In this document: positions 16,245-26,929 of the stretch, one piece after another
Layout of the letters: every line of letters starts with the position of its first letter
Position numbering within the stretch: position 1 is the first letter of the stretch
Assembly (NCBI GenBank): GCA_963718635.1
Contig: OY970367.1
Coordinates: 6,425,945 to 6,489,944 of the forward strand
Origin: JAIOQJ01 sp963718635
GTDB taxonomy: Bacteria; Planctomycetota; Planctomycetia; Gemmatales; Gemmataceae
Direction: 5' to 3'
DNA: 64,000 nucleotides
Notes under the pieces: generated by a model
The model's database searches: none
What the model saw: only the letters and a program-made list of their open reading frames with translations
Told to the model about the DNA's origin: nothing
Program-made: the position numbers and the translations under genes

Positions 16245-16451
16245 ATGAGTGAGCCAAAAAAAAACAAAGGCGAAATCACTTTCACTAGCGAAGATTCACC
16301 GCTATTCATCTTCGATGGCCCAGGGGACACCACGCGGCGACCCCGGCGTGCAAACAATCCGCGCGAATGGCCGCCTAAGACAACTCTTCCGCCAATTCCA
16401 CCAGCCGATGGTGAACCAGCTCCACCTGCAAAAGACGCGCAAGGTGAATGA
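16245..16451 (+). CDS. Small proline-rich hypothetical protein
   Basis: The product is 68 residues, polar and Pro-rich, probably disordered (PPKTTLPPIPPADGEPAPPA). It starts five bases after the DUF6941 stop. A degraded copy lies at 16886-17083. Function unknown. Confidence 0.55.
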   Translation: MSEPKKNKGEITFTSEDSPLFIFDGPGDTTRRPRRANNPREWPPKTTLPPIPPADGEPAPPAKDAQGE

Positions 16452-16548
16452 CCGAGGCTGCATTCCCATGTGAAGCTTACGCCCGTACTCCAGTGAGACG
16501 AGTTCTCTGCTGTTCAGGCTTCTAAGGGCATACAACAAGGGACAGGAC

Positions 16549-16803
16549 ATGAACGCCAAGCTAAAGGCATTCGTTGAAGAAACGTTAGAGGAAATGGCCA
16601 CTTCGGTACCAAAAGACAAACTTCTCCAACGTATCACTCCCGAATTCCTTCGAGAAAATCTCCCTTTGGCGGATCGTTTGCAAGCACTATCCCAGGAAGA
16701 GATGTTGAACAATTTGACAGAGGTAGTGCGTACGCTCTCGCCGGAGAAGCGGGCTGCTCTGCTTCGCGAGTTAAACGCGGTAGAACCTGTGCAAACGCCG
16801 TGA
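16549..16803 (+). CDS. Small helical hypothetical protein
   Basis: The product is 84 residues, predicted all-helical and acidic-basic mixed (KLKAFVEETLEEMATSVPKD, EVVRTLSPEKRAALLRELNA). A ribosome-binding site GGGACAGGAC lies just before the ATG at 16549. The LSPEKRxALLxEL pattern is frequent in short planctomycete proteins and in helical segments of larger ones. It follows the DUF6941 pair and may belong to the same operon. Function unknown. Confidence 0.55.
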   Translation: MNAKLKAFVEETLEEMATSVPKDKLLQRITPEFLRENLPLADRLQALSQEEMLNNLTEVVRTLSPEKRAALLRELNAVEPVQTP

Positions 16804-16885
16804 TTGGCTTGTGACTGTTAGCCACCGTTTTCGTCGATAGCGACCTGATGGCCAGACACCGATTTCTGTCGTGGGGAGATTATCA

Positions 16886-17083
16886 ATGAGTGAGCCAAAA
16901 AAACAAAGGCGAAATCACTTTCACTAGCGAAGATTAACCGCTATTCATCTTCGATGGCCCAGGGGACACTACGCGGCGGCATCGTCGTGCAAACAATCCG
17001 CGCGAATGGCCGCCCAAAAATGCTCTTCCGCCGGCCGATGATGAACCTGCTCCACCGGCAAACTACACACGTGGCGAGTAATT
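16886..17083 (+). pseudogene. Degraded duplicate of the small proline-rich gene
   Basis: The DNA from ATGAGTGAGCC onward is nearly identical to 16245-16451. It has two fewer A in the A-run after codon four and a TCA to TAA change (GAAGATTAACCG), so it cannot encode the same protein. It ends near CGTGGCGAGTAA. The rest up to 17261 holds no recognised gene. Confidence 0.7.
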
Positions 17084-17261
17084 GCTGCTGCACACTATGA
17101 AGTCGATGCCAAGGGCTAAAATTTTGATTCGTGTTGTCCGGTGGTGCTCGTTCGCAATTCTTGCACGCCGATACTGTTGTTATCGGGGCGAGTAGAGGTA
17201 TTTATACTGCATGCAATCATCGAGCAATCAGCGAATAGAAAAAGTTTCACTTGCTTGCCGT

Positions 17262-18431
17262 TCACCCGCACCGGAGCACGATCCTCGTCACCTGCGGCAA
17301 GCAGCGAAAGCGCAAAGGTTCCTTGCCAGATAGCCCGCGGTTGACGTGCAACAATGTTGGAGGTTCGTAGAAGGTGCCCATGTCGTAATGACGCGAAAAT
17401 TTGCTTGGCACGAAGACGGAGCCGATCAATGGGATGCGAACTTGGCCACCGTGGTTATGGCCGGAGAGCATCAGTGAAACGTTGTGCCGCTTCGCCCAGC
17501 CGATGTTGTCAGGCGTGTGGCTCAAGAGAAGCCGGAAGCCATCGGCTGGACATGCGCTCATATCCGGCGGAGGTTGGAACCAGGGCCCTTGATGCCCGAT
17601 GACCGTCAGCTTTTCGCCGCGAACATCGAGATGTTCCCAGGCGTTGCCGATGACCCGAACGTTTTGCGCTTCAAGTTGTCGGCTTACGCCTGCAAAATCC
17701 TGCCACCAATCGTGGTTGCCGAGGACGGCATAGGCGGCGACGTTCCAGGTTAGTGGTCCTAACACCGGCTCGATCCATTTGATGTATCTGTCTTCATCGA
17801 TGAAGTCGCCGGTGTAGAGGAGTAAATCGGGGATGCCGTCCGCGATGCACTTGCGGACGATGACATCGTAGAATTCTCGGGATGGCGTTCCGAAGAAATG
17901 GGGATCGCTGATCTGCAGCAGCGTCAAGCCATTCCAGGCAGCAGGCAGGTTGGGGAGCGCGATCGTCAACGTCGTGAATTCGACCCGAAAAATATCGTTG
18001 AGCGGCATCTTCGCAAGCAGGGCGGTTTCGCCGTCGCCGTAGGGAAGATGGCCGAGCTCTTTGGCGATATCGACAATCACCGATTCTGAGCGGATGAATT
18101 CGGGAAGTTTACGAAGCGCCCGACGGATGCCGACGTATGGGTATACGACCAGTGCCATGAACAAGGTGATCAAAAGATAGATTGACAGTGCCTCGGGTCG
18201 AGAAGGGTTATCAAGGGCGACGCCATAGATGGCGATAAAAGCAATAGGACCGCCGAGCATGAGCAGGCCCATGACGGCACGGAACACCTTAAGAAAATGA
18301 CGGTGCAACGGCTGGGAATAGGTGATATTCACGATCACCATCAGCAGATAGGCATGTCCGAAACAGGCCAGGGCGAAGAGCGTATATTCCAGCAGCAAAT
18401 CGATTCTCGCTAAAGGATGGGAAAAATTCAC
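17262..18431 (-). CDS. Membrane-anchored metallophosphoesterase, YkuE-like
   Basis: From the GTG at 18431 the product has 389 residues. The first 115 residues hold about four membrane helices (LLEYTLFALACFGHAYLLMV onward). Residues 150-389 form a calcineurin-like metallophosphoesterase with all metal motifs: DPHF, GDFIDE, GNHDWW, LSHTPD and GHNHGG. YkuE-type enzymes hydrolyse phosphate esters or lipid-linked substrates such as UDP-diacylglucosamine in related proteins; the substrate here is unknown. The start codon overlaps the stop of the upstream PAS-GAF-receiver gene in the tetranucleotide GTGA (18428-18431), which argues for translational coupling. A frame change upstream makes the two genes appear fused in one frame, which is an artefact. 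Confidence 0.82.
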   Translation of the reverse strand: MNFSHPLARIDLLLEYTLFALACFGHAYLLMVIVNITYSQPLHRHFLKVFRAVMGLLMLGGPIAFIAIYGVALDNPSRPEALSIYLLITLFMALVVYPYVGIRRALRKLPEFIRSESVIVDIAKELGHLPYGDGETALLAKMPLNDIFRVEFTTLTIALPNLPAAWNGLTLLQISDPHFFGTPSREFYDVIVRKCIADGIPDLLLYTGDFIDEDRYIKWIEPVLGPLTWNVAAYAVLGNHDWWQDFAGVSRQLEAQNVRVIGNAWEHLDVRGEKLTVIGHQGPWFQPPPDMSACPADGFRLLLSHTPDNIGWAKRHNVSLMLSGHNHGGQVRIPLIGSVFVPSKFSRHYDMGTFYEPPTLLHVNRGLSGKEPLRFRCLPQVTRIVLRCG

Positions 18432-19988
18432 GAAGCCGGCATAGCTTCTTGTTGGCGTGAAGGCGCCGCTTCCGGAGGCGGTGGACAAGTGATTGCTTTG
18501 AAAAGTTGATTGGGCTGGAAGGGCTTGTAGAGAACGGGCAACCAGTACCCTTCCTGACGGACATTCACCAGCGTATGCCCGCCATCGTATTCGAAGCCTT
18601 GGGTCAAGATCACACGCCCGGCCGGTTGCATGATCCGCAACGTCCTGTAGAGGGCTGTGCCGCCGATATCGGCATGGCGAATGGCCATCAATACAGCGTC
18701 GTAACGGGTGGAACTGCGCGAGCGAAATCCCTTCCAACCCGGCGGCGGCGGTTTCGACCTGACAGCCTTCTTTCTCCAGTAGCGAATGGGCGGAACGGCG
18801 TATTCGCTCATCGCTGTCAATCACCAAAATCCGCAGTCCCTTCAAGCGGATAGGGGGTTGATAACCCGGCAGCAACCGAGCGAAATCGTCGCCCACATTC
18901 TGAACGCTCTGCTTGATCGTCCGGGCATCGACAATGATTCGGCTCAGAGGTTGCGAAAGCTCGACATTAGAGCCCGCCTGTTCCAGCAACGAACTGGCCA
19001 GCGACAGCAATTCGTCCGTCGGCAGCGCAATTTCACGGTTGACGGCATCGATTGCCTGGCCAGCCGTGCAACTTTGCTGCCTGCGCAGCAAGTTCAACGT
19101 GTGCAACGCACGGGCGATTTCACGGCTGAAGAGTTCCGCGAACTGCAGATCTTCCGCGCCAAAGGCGTTCGGCTTCGGGCTTTCGACGTTAAAAGTGCCG
19201 ATCACCGCGTCTTGGAAAACGAGCGGCACCGTCATTGAGGAGCGCGCGCCCTCAGCGCCTTTGATGTAGTGCGTATCCGTTTCGGCATCCCGGCAAAGAT
19301 AGCTCTGCCCCGTTGCGGCGACATACCCGGTGACGCCGTTGCCTTCCGTCCGCGAATAGAGCGCGCGGCGGGCGGCCTCCGGCATCATCCCTTCTTCCAA
19401 CAACGGCTTTAATTCGCCGGTCGGTTGGTCGAGAAGTCTGATTTCAATGGTGTTGTAGTGAAGCAGATCGTGAATGTGGCGTCGCAGGTTTTGCTTTAAG
19501 AGCTCAATGCGGTCGTCTACCGTCATTTCGCTGAGAGCTTCGGCATCGAGGGCTGCCAACTCCTGGCCGGCGCGATGCAACGCGTCCAGTTTCTGCTGGC
19601 GATGCACGGCCGCGGTCACATCCGTACACAGAGCGATCAATTCGACTATCTGCTCATTCTCGCGAAATGGCGTGATTGTGATGTCGAGATAAAGATTGCC
19701 GTGATGCTGCAGACGAAGTGAGGCGGTTTTGCCATTGTCCAAGCCATCAGCGGGGAAGGCTTCAGGCCAAACAAGCGTTACCTGACCGAGAGCGTCGAGA
19801 AGGGTCTTGCCGATGGGATCGACAGAACACCAATCTCGGAATGGCGAATTTGCCCATGTAATCTGGAAATCGACGCTGAGCACGGCCACGCCTTTTTCCA
19901 GCGACGCGACGATATGCTCCGCGCGTTGCAGGCGCTCCCGCTCGCTGGAACTTGTACCATCTTCGGTATTGTCGGAAGACGACTGCAA
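18428..19988 (-). CDS. PAS-GAF-receiver signalling protein (frame change near 18706)
   Basis: The restored protein has about 519 residues. Order: PAS-like domain (residues 25-125, with VAVLSVDFQITWANSPFRDW), GAF domain (150-300, with SSMTVPLVFQDAVIGTFNVE), a short helical segment resembling a dimerisation domain, and a C-terminal receiver-like domain beginning LKGLRILVIDSDERIRRSAH. The receiver is broken at a C-run near 18705-18707; in the next frame it continues with RYDAVLMAIRHADIGGTALY and ends LYKPFQPNQLFKAI, the expected KP motif. In the restored receiver the usual phosphoacceptor Asp position reads AVLMAI, so phosphorylation is doubtful. No kinase catalytic domain is present. It probably senses a ligand and passes the signal by contact. 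Confidence 0.72.
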
Positions 19989-20039
19989 TGCCGTTCACCT
20001 CGAAACTTCGTTCTTCCGAATTATAGATGTTTTGCCCAT

Positions 20040-20150
20040 GCGCAACAAGGATTCGCCTTGCGATGTTAGCCCCACACTCTGCGGAGCGCGTAATCGCGCT
20101 CCAAGAGCGTCGCGGCTAACATCGCCGCTAAGGTCGGGGCTGACGAGCGC
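20040..20150. repeat. Palindromic intergenic segment
   Basis: The divergent interval 19989-20280 holds imperfect inverted repeats, for example GATGTTAGCC against CGGCTAACATC and GGAGCGCG against CGCGCTCC. It resembles other palindromic intergenic repeats of the window (34460-34546). The remainder holds no gene. Confidence 0.45.
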
Positions 20151-20280
20151 TACAACGAGCTTTTGAACCTCCATCGGATCGGGGTTGTCGCCAGGGCCGA
20201 AATAATGGTAACCTACCGCCGCTTGATGGACGGTCGGTCGGCCGGGTTAATGATTGTCGCCTCGCGCAGGGATGCGTCAC

Positions 20281-21819
20281 ATGACAGAACGATTCCGCCG
20301 GACACTCTCCGCTCAGCGACTATTCGTCGGGGGTATGCTGCTTCTATTTGTTGCCGTCAGCGTTCAATACAGCTATAAGGCGGCGCGCGGCAAGTCGGCC
20401 ATCAACCGATGGACGCCGCAGATCCAGCAGATGGAGTCAGGCGAAGACATCCACCGCCAATATAGTTATCCCAATCCACCGATCATGGCCATTTTGCTTT
20501 GGCCGATTTCGGAACTGGTGACTCTCAGTCCCGTTGCCGGCGCACTTGCTTGGTTCTACATCAAAGTCGCCATGGCCATGTTTTGCGTCTTTGCCGTCTT
20601 TCGCTTGATCGAAACGCCGGAACATCCGTTCCCGGCCTGGGCTAAGGTGCTTACCGTCTTGCTCAGTTTTCGGCCCATTCTCGGCGATTTAACGCACGGC
20701 AATGTGAACATTTTCATTCTGTTCCTAGTTGTCGCTTCGCTCTCCGCCTTTACGCGCGGTCGCGACTTATTGGCGGGGGTACTGCTGGCGCTAGCCATCG
20801 CCTGCAAAGTGACGCCTGCGCTATTTGTAGGCTATTTCGTCTGGAAACATGCCTGGCGCGTACTTGCCGGCTGCGCCGTCGGTCTAGTCGGCTTCTTTTT
20901 CATCGTGCCCTCTGCGTTCATGGGGTGGGCGCACAATCTTCAGGCGCTGACAAGCTGGTACGAAGTCATGATTCTGCCGTTCCTCGGCGGCGGCATTCAG
21001 ACGCCAGAACATAATAATCAATCGCTGCCGGGCCTTATCTCGCGGCTGTTGACATCGGCGCCGTCCTTCTCGACTTTCATCGGCGGCGAATATGTGCCGT
21101 TGCGCTACGACAACCTCGTTGCATTTAGCCCGGCAAATGCCGCCTGGATCTTGAAAGGCTGCATGGGCTTGTTTTCTCTGCTGGTAATTTGGCGCTGCCG
21201 GGCGCCGATTCAGGAAGAAGGAAGAACGAAGAGCGAAACTCGGCAGGGCTGGCGGTTGGCGGCCGAATATTCGCTCATCTGCATCGGCATGCTCCTCTTC
21301 AGCGAGCGCACGTGGAAACATCACTGCGTCACGCTGTTGTTGCCATTCGCCGTCCTCTGTTATGGCATGGCGAAGATCGATTGGCCGCAGCGCACGCGCC
21401 GGCTCATAGGCGCTGCTACGATCGCCGCAACCTTGCTGACCATGACCACGAGCACCGGCCTGTACGGTGAAAACCTAAGCCGTCTGCAGGACCAAGCGGA
21501 TACAACGAGTTTGGTTGTCGGGCCCGCCGGCTTGCTGGCATCAACGCAGAGCGGCATCTATACGGATTCTCTCGCCAAGCGCGCACAAGTTTACGGCGCG
21601 TACACGTGGGGTTTCGTGCTGCTCATTGCCGCGCTGGCCGTGCAAATGCGTCAGAGTCAACGAATACGAATGTCCCCAGCGATTCCCACTTCCGGGTGGA
21701 AGCTGCCCGCATTCGAGATCCTTTACTCGGATCGAAAGAAGTCTCCTGCGGAATCCGCCGAAGCGGAGTTCAGTCACGCCGAGTTCCGGTCGATGCACGA
21801 CTCAACGAAGACGAGGTGA
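20281..21819 (+). CDS. GT87/DUF2029-like membrane glycosyltransferase
   Basis: The product is 512 residues from the ATG at 20281. It has about ten membrane helices and the DUF2029 pattern: a periplasmic acidic/Tyr-rich loop after helix 1 (ESGEDIHRQYSYPNPPIMAI), then SFRPILGDLTHGNVNIFILF and CKVTPALFVGYFVWK. Such GT-C fold enzymes use polyprenyl-phosphate-linked mannose or related sugars to build cell-envelope glycans. The last 50 residues are polar and not part of the family. No neighbouring sugar genes are seen. The donor and acceptor cannot be told from sequence. Confidence 0.8.
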   Translation: MTERFRRTLSAQRLFVGGMLLLFVAVSVQYSYKAARGKSAINRWTPQIQQMESGEDIHRQYSYPNPPIMAILLWPISELVTLSPVAGALAWFYIKVAMAMFCVFAVFRLIETPEHPFPAWAKVLTVLLSFRPILGDLTHGNVNIFILFLVVASLSAFTRGRDLLAGVLLALAIACKVTPALFVGYFVWKHAWRVLAGCAVGLVGFFFIVPSAFMGWAHNLQALTSWYEVMILPFLGGGIQTPEHNNQSLPGLISRLLTSAPSFSTFIGGEYVPLRYDNLVAFSPANAAWILKGCMGLFSLLVIWRCRAPIQEEGRTKSETRQGWRLAAEYSLICIGMLLFSERTWKHHCVTLLLPFAVLCYGMAKIDWPQRTRRLIGAATIAATLLTMTTSTGLYGENLSRLQDQADTTSLVVGPAGLLASTQSGIYTDSLAKRAQVYGAYTWGFVLLIAALAVQMRQSQRIRMSPAIPTSGWKLPAFEILYSDRKKSPAESAEAEFSHAEFRSMHDSTKTR

Positions 21820-21993
21820 CACCGTCCAATCTGGCAAGCCGAACGGCGTAAACTCTTCGGTAACTGCAATTACTCGACAGCTTACGCTGTTCGGCTCGCC
21901 TCAACAAATTCGGTCTCCAAGCGGCATTCAGTCCTATAAAGACTGTCATGCCGCTTTTTCTTTTACCCGAGCTTCCGCGCAGGAGACCTCTCG

Positions 21994-22827
21994 ATGTTTC
22001 GAAGCTGTCTGTTCAGTCTTATTACAGCCTTTCTCTTTTCCGCCGTTACTCGCGCGGAGGACGATAAGCCCATCCGCGCCTTACTTGTGATCGGCGGCTG
22101 CTGCCACGATTACGCCAAACAGAAGGATCTGCTGACGCAAGGGATTTCTGCCCGGGCGAACGTCCAGTGGGTGATCGCCTACGACAAAGACACCGGCGTC
22201 AAACACATGAACCCGGTCTACGAAAGCGACGATTGGGCGAAGGACTTCGACGTCGTCTTGCACGACGAATGCTCGTCCGACGTCAAGGATGCCAAGGTGA
22301 TCGAGCGCATCTTGAAGCCGCATCGCGATGGACTGCCCGCTGTCGTCGTTCACTGCGGCATGCACTGCTATCGCAGCGAAGGCTACCCGAAGACCACACC
22401 CTGGTTCGATTTCACGGGCTTGCACACCAATGGCCACGGCGCCCAATTGCCGATTGCCGTCACCTTCGTCGATAAAGAAAGTCCCATCACGAAGGGAATG
22501 GAAGATTGGACCACCGTGAACGAAGAACTTTATAACAACATCACCAGCAAACTCCTCGAAACCGCGCAGCCCCTGGCGCGTGGCAAGCAAGTATCGAAGA
22601 AGAAAGACGGGTCGGATGCCGTCGCCGATTGCGTCGTCGCCTGGACGAACACGTACAACGGCAAAACGAAAGTTTTCGGCACGACGCTCGGCCACAATAA
22701 CAAGACGGTGGAAGACGCGCGCTATCTCGACCTAGTCACCCGCGGGCTGCTCTGGTCCGTCGGAAAACTCGACGACGCCCACTTGAAGCCGGCCAAGAAA
22801 GTGCTTTTGAATGAGGCTACGAAGTAG
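21994..22827 (+). CDS. Secreted ThuA-domain protein
   Basis: The product is 277 residues with a signal peptide (about 1-22). The ThuA domain, a glutamine-amidotransferase-like fold first linked to trehalose utilisation, fills the rest: IRALLVIGGCCHDYAKQ, then AVVVHCGMHCYRSEG and a C-terminal DLVTRGLLWSVGKLD. The Cys-rich region around GGCCHDY and HCGMHCY is typical of planctomycete members. These families are massively expanded in planctomycetes and are probably used for sugar turnover in the periplasm, but no reaction is established. It is followed by a hairpin and a convergent kinase gene. Confidence 0.87.
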   Translation: MFRSCLFSLITAFLFSAVTRAEDDKPIRALLVIGGCCHDYAKQKDLLTQGISARANVQWVIAYDKDTGVKHMNPVYESDDWAKDFDVVLHDECSSDVKDAKVIERILKPHRDGLPAVVVHCGMHCYRSEGYPKTTPWFDFTGLHTNGHGAQLPIAVTFVDKESPITKGMEDWTTVNEELYNNITSKLLETAQPLARGKQVSKKKDGSDAVADCVVAWTNTYNGKTKVFGTTLGHNNKTVEDARYLDLVTRGLLWSVGKLDDAHLKPAKKVLLNEATK

Positions 22828-22841
22828 TCACTCCCGTCAGA

Positions 22842-22898
22842 GCCACGACCGTGAGGAAGTGTTGAGTCTCAGCGCTCACTCACGGTCGCGGCTCTCAA
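22842..22898. terminator. Hairpin between convergent genes
   Basis: AGAGCCACGACCGTGAG and the complementary CTCACGGTCGCGGCTCT form a long stem with one mismatch directly after the ThuA stop and before the end of the convergent kinase gene. There is no long T-run, so it may act in both directions or be a dispersed repeat. Confidence 0.45.
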
Positions 22899-22937
22899 AT
22901 ACCTTCGCTTTTTCTCAACGCGGCGCGTTCCACATTT

Positions 22938-25900
22938 TCAACGCGCCTTCGCGACCGACACTGAAGACGCGGAGCCATCGTGCCAGAATGCGGCCAGCAG
23001 CACGGCATCGGTATGACTCGACAGCGCCGCCCTTTCCCGGCCGGTGAATGGGTCCCATAACCGAATGGTGCGGTCGTCGCTGGTTGTCGCAATCGTTTTA
23101 CCGTCAGGCGCAAAGGCCACTCCCGTAACTGCTTCCGCATGGCCCGTCAGGATGGCCCGATGTTCGAGCACCATCGTATGTCCGTCGCGCGCTTTGCCTT
23201 TGGCCGCCGACAGCGACCAGACCCACGATGTGCCGCTGGAGTCTGATGTGACAACCGTCCAGGCAGCCGAGGCCGGCTGGGCTAGGTTTTGATCTTCAAG
23301 AGGCGGGCCGACAGCCAGTGAAACAATGCTGACGTTTTCCTTCGCGTGGCCGAAAGGCATCTTGCATTCTTCTCGGCCGGTCGCCATATCCCAAACTTGC
23401 ACCGAGCGCTCGCTCGCGCTGACGAGATGTTTTCCATCCGGCGTGAATGCAATGGAGTTAGTACTGCGCGACAACGGCCGCAAAACAACTTCGCGCTTTT
23501 CCAAGTTCCAGATCTGGACGCCGTGTTTGCCCGCAACCGCCAACAACTGGCCGTTCAAGGCTAGCGAATGAACCTCGCCATTGGCTTTAAATGTGCGCAT
23601 GGGCTTTACATCGGCTGGCTTTTTGGCGGCCGCCGTCGGAAGTTTCCAGACCGCTACCGACCACTCATCGCGCTGCATCGCGACAGCCGCCACCATAGTC
23701 CCATCGGGACAAACCGCGAGAGACGTCGCCTTTCCGGGGAGCCCGCAATGAATAGTCGTACGATTTGGCGTAACCTTCCAGTCCGCGCCGCCACACTTTA
23801 ACGGCTGGGTCGCGGTCGGCAATGGCGAGCACCTGCCCGTCGTTCGTCGATGCGGCGGTGGTAAGCGGAGCGCGGACGTCGATCTCGGCCGTCTGCTCGT
23901 GAGGCGCCGTCAACTTCCAGAAGCGCACGACATGATCGAGCCCGCCGCTGGCCAGGGTATGCTGATCGGGCGAAAAGGCCACGGAACGCACGGCTTCTTT
24001 ATGGCCCCGATAGACGCAGCGTTCCGAGCCGGTCGCCGTTTCCCAAAGCCTTACCGTGCCATCCGCGCTGGCGCTGGCCAACAGCTTGCCGTCTCCACTG
24101 AACGAGACGGCATTCACCGGCCGAATGTGCCCGCGCAGCCGGGCGACTTCTTGCCGCTGCCGCAGGTTGTAGATCTTGACCGAGTTGTTGTCGGAAGAGC
24201 TGCCCGCAACGGCCAACAGATCGGCGCGTAGGAGCTACGTCGATATCGAGAATGTCATCGCTGTTGCGGTAGATAATCTCGCTATCGCGATCGCCTTGCA
24301 GCCACCGCCGCACTGTTTTGTCATGGCCTCCGGAATAGAGCCCGTCTTTAGTCCAGGTGAGTGCCGTTACCGTGCCGACATGGCCTTCTAATGTCTGATT
24401 TAGCTCGGGTTTATAGGGAAAGAACAACGCCGGCCCCAGCTCGGGCGCACTGCCCTCTGTCGGCAATCGCGTGACGAAAGCAGCCATTCCACCGCTGAGA
24501 GCTTGTAACCCAACTCGCGGCGGTGAAGGCAAGCTGAAGACGCGTATCTTGCCGTCAGCGCTGCCCGAAGCGATGCGGGAACCATCGGGCGCAATCGCTA
24601 CAGTCCAGACATCGCCGGCCTCCACCGTAGCCCAGGGATGCAACAATGGCTCATCACCTTCGTGGACGATTGGCAATGCCGGCGGCAGCTCCCAGAAACT
24701 GACGTGATGATCGTTGCCGGCGGTCACCAGCGTCCGACCATCCTGGGCGAAGGCAACGGAGCGCACGTAACCGCGATGACCGCGCAGCAAAGCGATTGCC
24801 TCGTGGGTTCGGCCATCCCAAATGCGTACGGTTCCATCCCAACTAGCCGTCGCCAACCTTGAGCCGTCAGGCGACCAGACAATCTGCGAAATGGTCTGGG
24901 CATGGCCTGTCAGGAATTGTTGATTAACCCGGCACATAGCCCGCAGATAATGCCAGGTGAAGTCGCGAAATTCGAAGGGGCACTCCTCCTTCTTATCCAG
25001 CAACAACGCAGCGCGGAACGGATCGCGCTCCACTAACGCTAATGCCCGATTGAGCGCCAGCGCATAAGCCGACCTCCTGGCTTGGTCTTCGCGCTTGAGG
25101 GCTTCTTGGTGAGCGCGTTCCGCCTCCTGCCGTGCCCTTTCAACCTCTTTCAGCCGATCATCGGCCTTCTTCTTTTGCTCATTGGCGTAGCGTGTCTGCC
25201 CGTTGGCGTAGAGCGTCTGCTTTTCTTTTTCCAAAGCAGACAGCTCCGCCGCCGCTTGGGCGTCACGCGCTTTCTGGGCTTCATTCTCTTTGTCCGCAGC
25301 AGACTGGCGCAGCTCGAAGTTGACGTAGAAGCTGAACGCCAGCATCGTAATCAACGCGAGAAAGCTGAAGAGGACCGAGGTCGCCGCCGCTGGGTGTCTC
25401 CGCGCCCATTTGACGAAACGTTCGCGCGCCCCGGTCGGCCTCGCTGCGATCGGCTCATGGTTGAGAAAGTGCCGAAGGTCGTCCGCCAGGTCGCCGGCCG
25501 TCGCGTATCGTTTGACGGGCGATTTCTGCAGACACTTCAAGCAAATCGTTTCCAGATCGCGCGGCACTTTCGACTGCAACCCGCGCGGCGGCACCGGATC
25601 GTCCGACATTACCTGCAACACGGTATCGAGCGGCGTTTCACCCCGGAATGGCGGCCGGCCGGTCAATAGTTCATAAAGGATGGCGCCGAGCGAATAGATG
25701 TCCGCTGCCGGGCCGACATCGCGGTTTTTCCCGGCGGCTTGTTCGGGTGCGATGTAGCTCGGCGTGCCCATCACCGCGCCCGTGCGCGTTTGGCCTTCGG
25801 GGCACTTGATACAACCGCCGGCGTTTCAGACCACTCCGAGTCTTTCTCCACACGCTTGGCGAGTCCAAAATCAGTAATCTTCGGCGTTGTATGTAAGCCC

Positions 25901-26649
25901 GATGCAACGGTAGCGCGATCGGTGCGAAGTAGAATATTGCCCGGCTTCAAATCGCGGTGGACGATGCCGCGTTCATGGGCGAATTGCACAGCCCGGGCCA
26001 AGGTTTCGACAAGCAGAGCGGCGGCTCGCGAACCCCAGGGATTGCCGCCGAGTTGGCTGGCAAGCGAACCGCCTTCGATATACTCAAAGGCGAGATAAGG
26101 CCGGCCGTCGGCCTCGCCGATCTCAAATATCTCGACGATGTTCGGATGTTGCAACGACGCAACCGCTTCGGCCTCAAGCCGAAAGCGATCGCGCTCATTG
26201 ACGCCCGCATGGTCGCCGGCCAGTATCATTTTCAGCGCCACCAGCCGGTTGAGATCCTTCTGCCGGGCCTGATAAACGACCCCCATGCCGCCTCGGCCTA
26301 GCTCGCGCAGAATCTCATAGCCGGGCACCGAATGCCGAACGTTTGACGTAGTTGGTGGTCCCAACGGCACGCTGATATCGACAGCAGTCCGGCCATTGAG
26401 TGTGCGCGACTGGTTGCCATTGGCAGCGGCCAGCGCTGCATACTGGCCTGGTTGAAAATCAACGGTCAGTGGCAGCGGGTCAAACGGTGTTTCAGGAACT
26501 TGCGTGGTCCGTGCGCTATCGTCGGTCAACAGATCGTCGAGGCCGTCCAAAATCTCCGTCTGGTCCGTAAGGGGGTGTTCGGCACGAGAGCCCGCAGGCA
26601 GATCCGAGTCGGTTCGCAGGTCGTTTGACTCAAGCGGCATGGCGCCCAT
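22938..26649 (-). CDS. Serine/threonine kinase with WD40 repeats (three frame changes)
   Basis: The restored gene encodes about 1,235 residues. Order: acidic N-terminal region (1-105), Hanks kinase domain (about 110-390, with ELGRGGMGVVYQA, LVALKMI, HRDLKPGNIL, DFGLAKR and GTPSYIAPEQAAG), a juxtamembrane stretch, one membrane helix (AATSVLFSFLALITMLAFSF), a coiled coil of about 100 residues, then roughly ten WD40 repeats (for example SPDGSRLATASWDGTVRIWD). The kinase is cytoplasmic and the propeller outside the inner membrane. Frame breaks lie near 25797 (between DFG and APE), 24226 and 23800 (inside the WD40 part); on each side the protein family continues without loss. Three independent one-base breaks in an otherwise perfect gene fit assembly errors better than decay. 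It is one of the typical giant planctomycete sensor kinases. Confidence 0.8.
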
Positions 26650-26800
26650 TCAGAACCCGAAAGAAAATGCACAAGTTGGAAACGTGTGCTACAGCACCGT
26701 CGTCGTTCAACGGCTTCGGACAATTGTACCACCAATCTAGAGACGAGAAAGGGGTGCTTGGTAACCGGTTCGGAACGAGTTTCACTAGAACGGTTATTCG

Positions 26801-26875
26801 TTTTCCCACGTTTTTCTCGGATTGGGCCTTCTGGAAATATTTCCAGAAGGCCTACCGTCAGAATGACGGGTTATT
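26801..26875 (+). repeat. GGAAATATTTCC palindrome family, copy 2
   Basis: A perfect 28-base palindrome at 26825-26852 (GGCCTTCTGGAAAT on the left half) is preceded by CCCACGTTTTTCTCGG and followed by ACCGTCAGAATGACGGG, which itself contains the small inverted pair CCGTCA/TGACGG. It shares core and flanks with copy 1 at 5550-5616. Confidence 0.75.
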
Positions 26876-26929
26876 GATCGTCTAATGTTTGAGAGTCGCA
26901 AAAAGTGGTGCCCAACGTAGCCACCACTC

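Noticed and set aside
17262..19988. A single 908-residue protein joining PAS, GAF, receiver and metallophosphoesterase parts
   Set aside because: The join is out of frame for the receiver end, whose true continuation lies in another frame to 18428; the phosphoesterase has its own GTG start, so the fusion is an artefact of an indel near 18706.
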